A stretch of DNA of 62,878 nt, from assembly GCA_020852275.1 (NCBI GenBank), contig JADZBE010000025.1, positions 1 to 62,878 on the forward strand, written 5' to 3'. The translations under genes and the position numbers were made by a program. Under the pieces are notes generated by a model that was not told the origin of the DNA, searched no databases, and saw nothing but the letters and a program-made list of their open reading frames with translations. Shown here one piece after another: positions 53,589 through 61,301 of the stretch. The first letter of the stretch is position 1. Each line of letters opens with the position of its first letter. The DNA is from Phycisphaerales bacterium. GTDB taxonomy: Bacteria > Planctomycetota > Phycisphaerae > UBA1845.

Positions 53589-54641
53589 ATGGGCGCCATC
53601 ACCGACATGCTCGGCGCGGATGCCGCGAAACTGCTCAGCCACAAGTGTACGACCATCGATAAGTCCCTGATCCACGCCCCCGGTTCCGACTATGTGGACC
53701 GCATCCTCGCCCACTCCGACCGCAACAACGTCGCCCTGCGCAACATGCAGTGGATTCTCGGCCACGGTCGGCTGGGCGGCAGCGGCTACCTCTCGATTCT
53801 GCCCGTCGATCAGGGCATTGAGCACAGCGCCGGCGCCTCCTTCGCGCCCAACCCCATCTACTTTGACCCTGAGAACATCGTGAAGCTCGCCATCGAGGGC
53901 GGGTGCAACGCGGTCGCGTCCACGCTCGGCGTCCTCGGCGCGGTGGCGCGCAAGTACGCGCACAAGATCCCCTTCCTCGTCAAGGTCAACCACAACGAGT
54001 TTCTCTCGTACCCCAACAAGTACGACCAGATCATGTTCGCGCAGGTCGAGCAGGCGTGGGAGATGGGCGCGGTCGCCGTCGGGGCGACGATCTACTTCGG
54101 CTCCGACGAGTCCGGCCGGCAGATTCAGGAAGTCAGCGAGGCCTTCCACCGCGCGCATGAGCTGGGGCTGGTCACGGTGCTGTGGTGCTACCTGCGCAAC
54201 AGCGCGTTCAAGAAGGACGGCAAGGACTATCACGTCAGCGCCGACATGACCAGCCAGGCCAACCACCTCGGCGTGACCATCGAGGCGGACATCATCAAGC
54301 AGAAGCAGGCCGAGAACAACGGCGGCTTCACGGCGGTGAACTTCTCCAAGACGCACAAGCTCGTGTACGAGAAACTCACCAGCGACCACCCGATCGACCT
54401 GTGCCGCTACCAGGTGGCCGGCTGCTACATGGGGCGCATCGGCCTGATCAACTCCGGCGGCGAATCCAAGGGCGAAAGCGACCTCTCCGACGCGGTGCGC
54501 ACCGCGGTCATCAACAAACGCGCCGGCGGCATGGGCCTGATCTCCGGGCGCAAGGCGTTCCAGAAACCGATGGCGGATGGCGTGAAGCTGCTGAATGCGA
54601 TTCAGGATGTGTATCTGGATAAGGGGATTGGGCTGGCGTAA
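53589..54641 (+). CDS. fbaB: class I fructose-bisphosphate aldolase (FbaB/DhnA type)
   Basis: A 350-residue Schiff-base aldolase that interconverts fructose 1,6-bisphosphate with dihydroxyacetone phosphate and glyceraldehyde 3-phosphate. Family strings: [109 protein letters not shown] and [17 protein letters not shown] near the end. The length is normal and the gene intact. GAGGAGG lies before ATG 53589. The last 140 bases are repeated, diverged, at 55278-55417 beyond an inserted gene pair. Confidence 0.96.
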   Translation: MGAITDMLGADAAKLLSHKCTTIDKSLIHAPGSDYVDRILAHSDRNNVALRNMQWILGHGRLGGSGYLSILPVDQGIEHSAGASFAPNPIYFDPENIVKLAIEGGCNAVASTLGVLGAVARKYAHKIPFLVKVNHNEFLSYPNKYDQIMFAQVEQAWEMGAVAVGATIYFGSDESGRQIQEVSEAFHRAHELGLVTVLWCYLRNSAFKKDGKDYHVSADMTSQANHLGVTIEADIIKQKQAENNGGFTAVNFSKTHKLVYEKLTSDHPIDLCRYQVAGCYMGRIGLINSGGESKGESDLSDAVRTAVINKRAGGMGLISGRKAFQKPMADGVKLLNAIQDVYLDKGIGLA

Positions 54642-54691
54642 GGGACTGTTCGGTTGCGGGCGCTCCGGAATGCTCGGAGGATTGCGGTTGA

Positions 54692-55090
54692 ATGATCCCT
54701 CCCTTTAATGATTCCGGCTTTTTGCCTCCCGGCGTTCATCCCGCCGCCATGGCGGACATCGAAGCCCGTTTTGGCCGTCAATCCGAGCTTCGTCGCGTGC
54801 AGATGGAGTCCGTGCGCTGGATGGTGGACCTCGCGGTGCGCGCCGGCGTCCAGCGGATCGTTTTGAATGGCAGCTTTGTCACAGATATAATTGAACCGAA
54901 CGATGTAGACTGCGTACTGCTGACCGGGCCTGGATTCCCCAAGGACTCCGCGGCGGAAGCGGAGCTTCGTGCTGGTCTGCCGTTCCTCGAGATCGCGATG
55001 GTCCGGCGCAGGCGCTTTGAGAGGTTGGTCAACTTCTTTGGGACGGACCGATTCGACGCCCCCAAGGGCATGGTGGAGGTAATTTCGTGA
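54692..55090 (+). CDS. DUF6932-like nucleotidyltransferase-fold protein
   Basis: A 132-residue protein starting MIPPFNDSGFLPPGVHPA, the signature opening of DUF6932-type proteins. GFLPPG is followed by ADIEARFG, a helix, and VLNGSFVTDIIEPNDVDCVL, which resembles the GS and DxD elements of minimal nucleotidyltransferases. It is coupled by TGATG overlap to a 64-residue coiled-coil gene, giving a toxin/antitoxin-like operon. Codon use in the middle (GTCACAGATATAATTGAACC) is AT-rich against the surroundings. The pair lies between fba and a second copy of the fba 3' end, which indicates acquisition. The toxin/antitoxin role is inferred. Confidence 0.8.
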   Translation: MIPPFNDSGFLPPGVHPAAMADIEARFGRQSELRRVQMESVRWMVDLAVRAGVQRIVLNGSFVTDIIEPNDVDCVLLTGPGFPKDSAAEAELRAGLPFLEIAMVRRRRFERLVNFFGTDRFDAPKGMVEVIS

Positions 55091-55284
55091 TGCTCCAGAG
55101 CGACAGGGAACTCGTCAACACGAAACGCAAGCTGCGCCTGCTTGAAGAGGGTTTTGAAGAAGCGCGGGCAGATACGGAGGACGAGCATCTGCGCACACTT
55201 GAGATGGAATCACTCAGGCGATTGATCAACCAGCTCAAGGAGGAAATCGCGCGCTACGAGTCGCACGCGCCGGCACGGCGGTGA
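55090..55284 (+). CDS. small coiled-coil partner of the DUF6932-like protein
   Basis: A 64-residue, highly charged helical protein ([36 protein letters not shown]) with heptad-like Leu spacing. Its ATG overlaps the stop of the upstream gene (TGATG); a GTG three bases earlier is also possible. The stop codon lies inside the duplicated fba segment, so the C-terminus of the original protein may have been altered by the junction. It probably forms a complex with the upstream protein. Confidence 0.7.
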   Translation: MLQSDRELVNTKRKLRLLEEGFEEARADTEDEHLRTLEMESLRRLINQLKEEIARYESHAPARR

Positions 55285-55417
55285 TTAACAATCGCGCCGG
55301 TGGCATGGGCCTGACCTCCGGCAGGAAAACGTTCCAGAAGCTGATGGCGGAAGGGGTGGATCTGCCGAACGCGATTCAGGATGTGTATCTGGATAAGGGG
55401 ATCGTGTTGGCGCAAGG
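55278..55417 (+). pseudogene. diverged duplicate of the fba 3' end
   Basis: 140 bases aligning without gaps to 54504-54643, the last 45 codons of the aldolase gene. It keeps exact runs such as GATTCAGGATGTGTATCTGG. The aldolase stop TAA is CAA here. It has no start and is not a gene; it marks the right border of the inserted gene pair. Confidence 0.88.
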
Positions 55418-55524
55418 AAACCAGGTTCGACTAAGGCTCGCTCTTATGACCTGATCCTTGGAGGCGGAGCCAACACTGATCCCGAGACAGAAATGGCACT
55501 TCATTCCCGCGGGAGCTTCAATCA

Positions 55525-56328
55525 TTGTTGGTTGTGTGGGGTCATTACCATCGACGCAGAAGAGTCGGCCAGGTTGCCGAATTCTGCCCGCTTTGCAGAT
55601 AACTAGGCGTTTTTCATTTTGTTGAGGTGCTTCGGCTCAGCCATTTCTGGTTTATCCCGCTTAGCTTCGGCCGAAAAGTGGCAGATGTCATTCAATGCGA
55701 GACGTGCGGCCTCTTAACCTGGGTGAGGCCATTCTATCCGTCCGTTTCCAAACGCCGGCTCACAACGCTCGACCAACTGATCCGTGAAACCAATCCTTCT
55801 CTTCGCGAGGACTTCCAGCATCGCATCGACATGGAACAACGCTTGCAGTGCGGCGAACTCGCGGACCCAGAACGGATGTTCTTTGTTAAGGAACCGTTGC
55901 GACTGCTCAATGAAAAGGTCGTTGCCAGAAGCGGGTTGCACCTTGATCCATGTTCGGGTGTCTCGGCGATTCTCCTGATTGCAATCTTTGGGATCACATT
56001 CTTCCACGCGGTGCAAGTCGAGCCCTTGGGCGACGATAGATGGATCCAGGTTGGGATGTGCGGTTCCGGGATCCTTCTGGCAGCAACGATCTTTCTCATG
56101 GTGACCGATCGCCGGCGCTACGTGTATCGAAGAATCGTTCCTCAACTCGCAAGAACCTACCGGGATTTGCGGCCGAGCAGAGTCGAGTTGAAGGATGCTC
56201 TGGATCAGCTCCGCGCCGAGAAGCTCGTCATCGCCAAATGTCTGCACCCTCGGCGACTTTGCCAGGCGCTCACGCGAGTTTGCACGCGTGCCTCGGGAAT
56301 GGAGTCCAGGTTCCGGTCGCTCCCATGA
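55525..56328 (+). pseudogene. zinc-ribbon membrane protein gene with in-frame stop
   Basis: Read across one TAA at 55600-55602, the frame gives a coherent protein. VVWGHYHRRRRVGQVAEFCP leads to a CPLC knuckle; after the stop come VFHFVEVLRLSHFWFIPLSF and the second knuckle CETCG. Then follow helical regions and two membrane helices (SAILLIAIFGITFFHAV, GMCGSGILLAATIFLMV) near 110-165 and a basic tail. Two CxxC pairs flanking a FIPLSFG strand is a common zinc-ribbon layout, so the N-terminal part upstream of the stop is probably genuine. A restart at GTG 55627 would give a protein lacking one knuckle. Function unknown. Confidence 0.65.
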
Positions 56329-56338
56329 GCCTCCAGCT

Positions 56339-56530
56339 CCGTCCGCGAGCTTCCTGGGTGCGGACGGCAAAATCGCCTTCGCCTGGGATACCGGCCGCTG
56401 GACCCTGGATGCCGAAGTCGATGGAGAAGGAACGATCTCGTACGTCTATCTCGAAGAGGCCGGGCGCGAATCCGAGAGTCAAGCGCGCGACCCGCGTGAT
56501 CTGCTCCAGTTCCATGCCCAACGCGTCTGA
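56339..56530 (+). pseudogene. possible gene remnant
   Basis: In one frame the sequence reads APSASFLGADGKIAFAWDTG, WTLDAEVDGEGTISYVYLEE and ends in a stop at 56530, with the look of a small real beta protein. It has no plausible start, because the frame runs back into the previous gene. Probably a truncated antitoxin-like or hypothetical gene. Confidence 0.35.
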
Positions 56531-57346
56531 CGAGCGACGGGTCAAGCCGCCTCCACGCCCATTGACCCGGTGCGCAGCGGAATCGCGGCAGCGCTGGAGC
56601 CGTTCGCGGCGGGATGGCGCAACGGCTGGATTCCGTGGGCGGCGCGCACGGCGACCCGGCCGCATGGCGTGAACAATGGGTCTACCGGTGGGGACTGCGG
56701 CTTTTGAGGCGGTCAGGCCTGCTCGGCTGCGATGCGTGTACAGGCTGGAAAACTTACCCTGCGGATCGCTGCCACGAGCCGACGGGGAGGAGGAGACCGG
56801 ATTGACAAGTTGAACATGATGGCAGGGGACATGGAGCTCCAATCCCTATCTTGTTCATCCTGTACATCATGTCCGACCGTGCTTTGCAAAAGCGAAAGCG
56901 CCTGCGCAAGACGGGAATCGGACGGCGCAGGCGTTAAGCATCACCCCCAGGGCAACCGCATTCTGACCCCGAGTCGGCGTGGCAGCGTCCTGCGTGGTTT
57001 CCATGCCAGGGCGCGCCGGCGACTCCAGCGCACTCGGGCCGGCCACGGGTCCGCTGCTGCGGACCCGTGCCACCCGCCGGTCTTTCATTCCTCAGAATGC
57101 AGTTGCCCTGAGCATCACCCCCGAGCCGTGCAGATTCTACTTGAATCGAGCCACCTGGGTGCGATAGCGTGATTCTTGATGGGGGCGACAGACCGCCCGG
57201 ACCAGCCGCGCGAGCCGCTTTCCTGGCTTCCTTGGTTTTCGCCCCGCGATTTGCTACCCTCAGGTAGCGTGAGCCGCGTGACGGACGGGGGTTGAATCCC
57301 CCAGCGTCCGTTGCGTTTCGATTCCGGGCCGGGGTGGAGGGGAGCC
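56531..57346. other. decayed intergenic region with nested inverted repeats
   Basis: No intact gene. It holds outer inverted arms (56949-56966 and 57092-57109), the 26-base hairpin 57044-57069, and a pair of TTGACAAGTTGAACATGATG / CTTGTTCATCCTGTACATCA arms near 56803-56875. A GGGGG-TTGAAT-CCCCC hairpin inside ACGGAC / GTCCGT arms lies just before the protease gene. Confidence 0.55.
57044..57069. repeat. perfect 11-bp hairpin repeat, inverse copy
   Basis: CACGGGTCCGC-TGCT-GCGGACCCGTG followed by CCACC, the reverse complement of 13992-14017 including its flank. Confidence 0.85.
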
Positions 57347-59050
57347 ATGTTACATATGCTGGTGATGGCGGTGTGTGCGGCGGTTACGTCCGTTAACCCG
57401 GGTGCGGCGAACGCCCCGCTCGCCGCCGGGAACGCGGTTGTCCGTGATGGAATCGCGATAGTCGGCGACGGTCGCGCAGTCGTGCAACCCGGCGTTCATC
57501 TCGCTCTCGAAGCGAGTGACGACGGCGTCACTCCCGTCTGGGTGTTCTTCCTCGACAAGGGATTCGAGACCGAGGCAGACCAGCAGGCCGCGATCGAGCG
57601 GGTGGCGGCGTCCTATCCCGCGCGCGCCGTGCAGCGCCGCCAGCTTCGGCGCACGCTGCCGGGCTTGTTCGACGACCACGATCTGCCAGTGGCGGCGCGA
57701 TACGTGGAAGCCGTGCGCGCGACGGGGGCGGGCGTGCGCGTCGAGAGCCGCTGGCTCAACGCAGTCAGCGCCGGCGCCACTCTCGCGCAGATCGAATCCA
57801 TCGCCGCCCTGCCCTTCGTGTCCAAGATCCAGCCACTCGCCCGGACGGCCGACTTCCGCCCGCGCGAGTTCGACGACATTCCGCACGACGAGGGCGGCAA
57901 CACGATCACCGATTTCTACGGCTACGCTTCGGGCCAGCTTGCGCAGATCGGAATCACGCTGGCGCACTCCGCGGGGTACACCGGCGCCGGCATGATCATC
58001 GGCGTCCTCGATACCGGCTTTCAGCGCTCGCACGAGGCGTACAACTTCCAGGGTCATTCCATCGTCGTGCTCGGCGAGTACGACTGGGTCAGCGGCGACG
58101 GCAACACGCAGAAGCAGAACGGCGACGATCCCTGGCAGCACTGGCACGGCACGGCCATTCTCAGCGAAATCGCCGCGTACAAGCCGGATGTCTTCGTCGG
58201 CGGCGCGTACGACGCTGAGTTCTACCTTGCCAAAACAGAGGACGTCACGCAGGAAATCCCGCTCGAAGAGGATCACTACGTCGCGGGGCTCGAGTGGTTC
58301 GAGCAGAACGGCGTGGACGTGTCCACCAGCTCGCTGGGCTACATCGACTGGTACACGCAGCAGGACCTCGACGGGCAGACGGCCGTGACCAGTATCGGCG
58401 TGAACATCGCCACGGGCAACGGCATGGCGTGTTGCACGGCGGCGGGCAACCAGGGGCACGACTTCGACTCGAACGCCTCGCACCTCATCGCCCCGGCGGA
58501 CGCGTTCCAGGTCTTCACGGTCGGCGCGGTCAACGTGTACGGCGAGATCGCGGGCTTCTCCAGCGACGGACCGACGGCCGACGGGCGCGTCAAGCCGGAA
58601 GTGCTGGCCTGCGGCGATGCGACGTACATCATCAACCCCGACGACGATCACGGTTACGGATCGGCCAGCGGCACGTCCTGTTCGACGCCGCTGGTGGCGT
58701 CGGCGGTGACGCTGCTGGTGCAGGCGCATCCGGACTGGTCGATCGCGCAGCTTCGCTCCGCGCTGCTGCAGAGCGGCACGATCTTCCAGAACACGGGGAC
58801 GTTCGACCCGTACTACATCGAGGGTTACGGCATCATCAACGTCTGGACGGCGATCCAGCACTCGTTCATCGGCGACATCGACCGCGACGGCGACACGGAC
58901 CTCGACGATCACGCGACCTTCGTCGATTGCATGGCCGGCCCGGGCGTGCCCGTCGCGCAAGGCTGCCAGCGCAGCGACCTCGACGACGACGGCGACGCCG
59001 ACCTTGCAGACGCGGCGGCGCTGCAGAACAACTTCTCCGGTGCGTGGTAG
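57347..59050 (+). CDS. secreted subtilisin-like protease with dockerin-like tail
   Basis: A 567-residue S8 peptidase. A short signal peptide (MLHMLVMAVCAAVTS) precedes a propeptide of about 190 residues. The catalytic Asp is in GVLDTGFQRSHEAY near 221, His in HWHGTAILSEIA near 266, oxyanion Asn in TAAGNQGHD, and Ser in ASGTSCSTPLVAS near 443. The last 65 residues form two dockerin-like Ca loops (DIDRDGDTDLDDHATFVDCM, SDLDDDGDADLADAAALQNN). The ribosome site GGAGGGG precedes the ATG. It converges with the second subtilisin/partner module but is not closely related to those proteases. It probably acts outside the cell; the dockerin partner is unknown. Confidence 0.93.
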   Translation: MLHMLVMAVCAAVTSVNPGAANAPLAAGNAVVRDGIAIVGDGRAVVQPGVHLALEASDDGVTPVWVFFLDKGFETEADQQAAIERVAASYPARAVQRRQLRRTLPGLFDDHDLPVAARYVEAVRATGAGVRVESRWLNAVSAGATLAQIESIAALPFVSKIQPLARTADFRPREFDDIPHDEGGNTITDFYGYASGQLAQIGITLAHSAGYTGAGMIIGVLDTGFQRSHEAYNFQGHSIVVLGEYDWVSGDGNTQKQNGDDPWQHWHGTAILSEIAAYKPDVFVGGAYDAEFYLAKTEDVTQEIPLEEDHYVAGLEWFEQNGVDVSTSSLGYIDWYTQQDLDGQTAVTSIGVNIATGNGMACCTAAGNQGHDFDSNASHLIAPADAFQVFTVGAVNVYGEIAGFSSDGPTADGRVKPEVLACGDATYIINPDDDHGYGSASGTSCSTPLVASAVTLLVQAHPDWSIAQLRSALLQSGTIFQNTGTFDPYYIEGYGIINVWTAIQHSFIGDIDRDGDTDLDDHATFVDCMAGPGVPVAQGCQRSDLDDDGDADLADAAALQNNFSGAW

Positions 59051-59236
59051 CGCGGCGAACGGGAGATGGAATGCATGGGCATCCGTCCGCTTCCTACGGG
59101 ACAAGCCCGCTTGCGAATCAGGACCCGAAGCGCCTGCGAGGAAGTCACGCAACAACACGCGGCGGGCCGCTTCCCCTCGAAGCCTGGTCCCCCAAGTTCG
59201 CCGGCCTTCGACGACCCTGAGCCGCGGCCGTCCCTG

Positions 59237-60172
59237 TCAGGGCGCACAGGTCACGTCGATGATCGAATCGCAGACGAACACGCGATGCGCGCCGAGCGGA
59301 GCGTCCTTGAACTTCCCCTTGCCGCGCCCGCGGTCGTCCAGCGCAATGCTCATCGACGTCGGATCGGGCGGATCCAGCAGGGCGGTCACGGCCCCGTCCG
59401 GCTGCCCGCTGCGAACCTTGACCACCACGTCGCCTACCTGTTCTCCATCGCGCGTTTTGCACCTTGCTCGCACCCGCTCGCCGCCGACGCAGTCGCCGGC
59501 AGGGATGCCTTCGACGCGCATGGACAGGGTGTCGGGCTCAAATGATCCGTCGCAATGCCAGTCCTTATACCAACCCCAGTCTCCGTCAACGTTACAGCAG
59601 GATTCATGTCCGGTAGTCTCCCGACTTAGCGCATCACCGAGGTCGATGCACTCATATTCCACCGCTCGGCTGAAGGAGATTGCCGGCGTACCTCCGAAAT
59701 CCTCATAACTGACGGGTTGCAGCCCCACCGCCCAGCCTCCGGCGGTCAACAATGGTGGTTCTGAAAACACCACGAAGGCTCTCCGCCCCTCGAACTCAGG
59801 ATACACGAGCTCGTCGAAGGGCTCCCAGCTAAACGAGCCGCCTGCCAGGGCTTGAGACCAGGTGGGCTCTTCGTCTACTTCGCAGGGACGTGGATTGGCG
59901 TAGAAGGCAATGCAAGCGGATTCTGGTTCGGCACCAGAAAGAACCAGAAAGTCGAACGTGACCCCGATAATGAAAAACGGTTTTGTGGTGCTAAAGGCGT
60001 CGGCCGCCTGCAGACTGTAGGAGATCCCGAAGATGGCTTCACCGCCGCAAAAATTGGGATAGTAGCGTTCGTAGACCTGCAAGTCTGTCATGCACAGACT
60101 ATCCCTGATGACTTCAGATTGCAACGCCGCAAGAAGGGATGTTGCCCCAATGATGATTTCAACTCCAGACAT
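59237..60172 (-). CDS. secreted partner protein of subtilisin module (paralogue 2)
   Basis: A 311-residue paralogue of the proteins at 34344 and 60305. A hydrophobic start (MSGVEIIIGATSLLAAL) is followed by VIRDSLCMTDLQVYERYYPN, ISYSLQAADAFSTT, AGGWAVGLQPVSYEDFGG, a Cys/Trp-rich stretch, and the shared C-terminal domain VEGIPAGDC, LLDPPDPTSMSIALDDRGRG and HRVFVCDSIIDVTC. The ATG at 60172 is chosen because GAGGAGC lies eight bases upstream. A CATGCTC hairpin (60237-60266) separates it from paralogue 3, just as one follows the partner gene at 34344. Function unknown. Confidence 0.75.
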   Translation of the reverse strand: MSGVEIIIGATSLLAALQSEVIRDSLCMTDLQVYERYYPNFCGGEAIFGISYSLQAADAFSTTKPFFIIGVTFDFLVLSGAEPESACIAFYANPRPCEVDEEPTWSQALAGGSFSWEPFDELVYPEFEGRRAFVVFSEPPLLTAGGWAVGLQPVSYEDFGGTPAISFSRAVEYECIDLGDALSRETTGHESCCNVDGDWGWYKDWHCDGSFEPDTLSMRVEGIPAGDCVGGERVRARCKTRDGEQVGDVVVKVRSGQPDGAVTALLDPPDPTSMSIALDDRGRGKGKFKDAPLGAHRVFVCDSIIDVTCAP

Positions 60173-60236
60173 GGAATAGCTCCTCATAATGCGTGCATGG
60201 CGCGCACTGCCCTTGTCGCATGCGCTCGGCGGGTGG

Positions 60237-60266
60237 CATGCTCTCGCGGTCCTCCGCGTGAGCATG
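60237..60266. repeat. CATGCTC-family hairpin with GCGG/CCGC stem
   Basis: CATGCTCTCGCGG-TCCT-CCGCGTGAGCATG between two partner paralogues. The equivalent site after the 34344 gene has the same GCGG/CCGC version. Confidence 0.8.
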
Positions 60267-60304
60267 GGGCTGGCGCGCCAGGCGCCGCGCCACAGATCCC
60301 TGCG

Positions 60305-61291
60305 TCACGGCCCGCAGGTCACGTCCACGACCGTATCACAGACGAACACGCGATGCTCGCCGAGGGGAACGATCCTGAACTTACCCTTGCCGCGGCCGCG
60401 ATCGTCCAGCGCAATGCTCATCGACCGCGGATCGGGCGGATCCAGCAGCGCCGTCACCGTTCCATTCGCCTGCCCGTTGCGGACACTGACGACCATGTCG
60501 CCCACCTGCTCGCCATCGCGCACCCTACACTTTGCCCGCAGTCGCTCGCGACCGATGCAGTCCCCCGCGGGAATTCCCTCAATGCGCATGGAAAGAGTAA
60601 TCGGTTCGAATGCCCCGGAGTTACTCCATTGCGCCTCGCCCTCCATATCGTGCAAGCGGCAGCAATCCTGGACCCGCGACTGTCCACGCGTGTTCATATC
60701 CTGATTCTCCGTAGCGCAATCAACCCAGTTAAACGCGAGCGCAGGAACATAGGCCCAGTCGTCATCGGAAACGGGTTGTACGGACACCCACCACCTCCCG
60801 GGCGCGATGTACGGGGGGGATGCCACTTTCAGCGAGGTGCGTTTCCCTGAATAACCGAACACCAGGTCATCGAACTCCTCAACGTGCGCCGCGGATGCCT
60901 CCATCGTCCCATGGGCGTATTCCATGGTTTCAATCACGTCATCGGCGGAGGCGTAGAGGCTCCAACAGAATGCTTCCGGAGTCCCCTGATACTCGTACAA
61001 GCAGTCCCAGGTCACCCGCGTCACAAACCAGGCGCTGGGCGTCTCGAAATCGTCGGCCGCCTGAAAGTCGTACGAATCGCCCCAGCGGGCTCGCCCCCCG
61101 CAATGGCTGCTGATGGCTGTACTGTAATAAACGCTGTCAGTGATGCAGAGATTGTCGATCAAAGTATCACACCGGGCTAGCGCGGCGGGTGAACCCAGAC
61201 ACAGCACCGCAACACCCAAAGCAGGCGCGTACCCACGAGCCAAGTCGCGCAAGCATGAACCTGTCCGCAAACTCATGTTTCTGGCTGGCAT
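60305..61291 (-). CDS. secreted partner protein of subtilisin module (paralogue 3)
   Basis: A 328-residue protein with a clear signal peptide (MSLRTGSCLRDLARGYAPAL then GVAVLCLGSPAALA). The mature part has DTLIDNLCITDSVYYSTAIS, GDSYDFQAADDFETP, WWVSVQPVSDDDWAYVPALA and the shared C-terminal domain RIEGIPAGDC, LLDPPDPRSMSIALDDRGRG and HRVFVCDTVVDVTC. The ATG at 61291 lies ten bases after the subtilisin stop and has AGGAG at good spacing, so it is co-transcribed with the protease. The N-terminal pattern LCITD...YDVQAADDF is common to all three paralogues. Confidence 0.8.
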   Translation of the reverse strand: MPARNMSLRTGSCLRDLARGYAPALGVAVLCLGSPAALARCDTLIDNLCITDSVYYSTAISSHCGGRARWGDSYDFQAADDFETPSAWFVTRVTWDCLYEYQGTPEAFCWSLYASADDVIETMEYAHGTMEASAAHVEEFDDLVFGYSGKRTSLKVASPPYIAPGRWWVSVQPVSDDDWAYVPALAFNWVDCATENQDMNTRGQSRVQDCCRLHDMEGEAQWSNSGAFEPITLSMRIEGIPAGDCIGRERLRAKCRVRDGEQVGDMVVSVRNGQANGTVTALLDPPDPRSMSIALDDRGRGKGKFRIVPLGEHRVFVCDTVVDVTCGP

Positions 61292-61301
61292 GGCATTACT
61301 C

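Noticed and set aside
44367..55602. Idea that TAA is read as sense in this organism (two genes with in-frame TAA)
   Set aside because: Many intact genes here end in TAA (first RHS, response regulator, MarR, aldolase), so these two are better explained as lesions or sequence errors.
57283..57316. tRNA T-arm-like sequence (GGGGGTTGAATCCCCC)
   Set aside because: No 5' acceptor strand, anticodon arm or D-arm upstream that would complete a cloverleaf.
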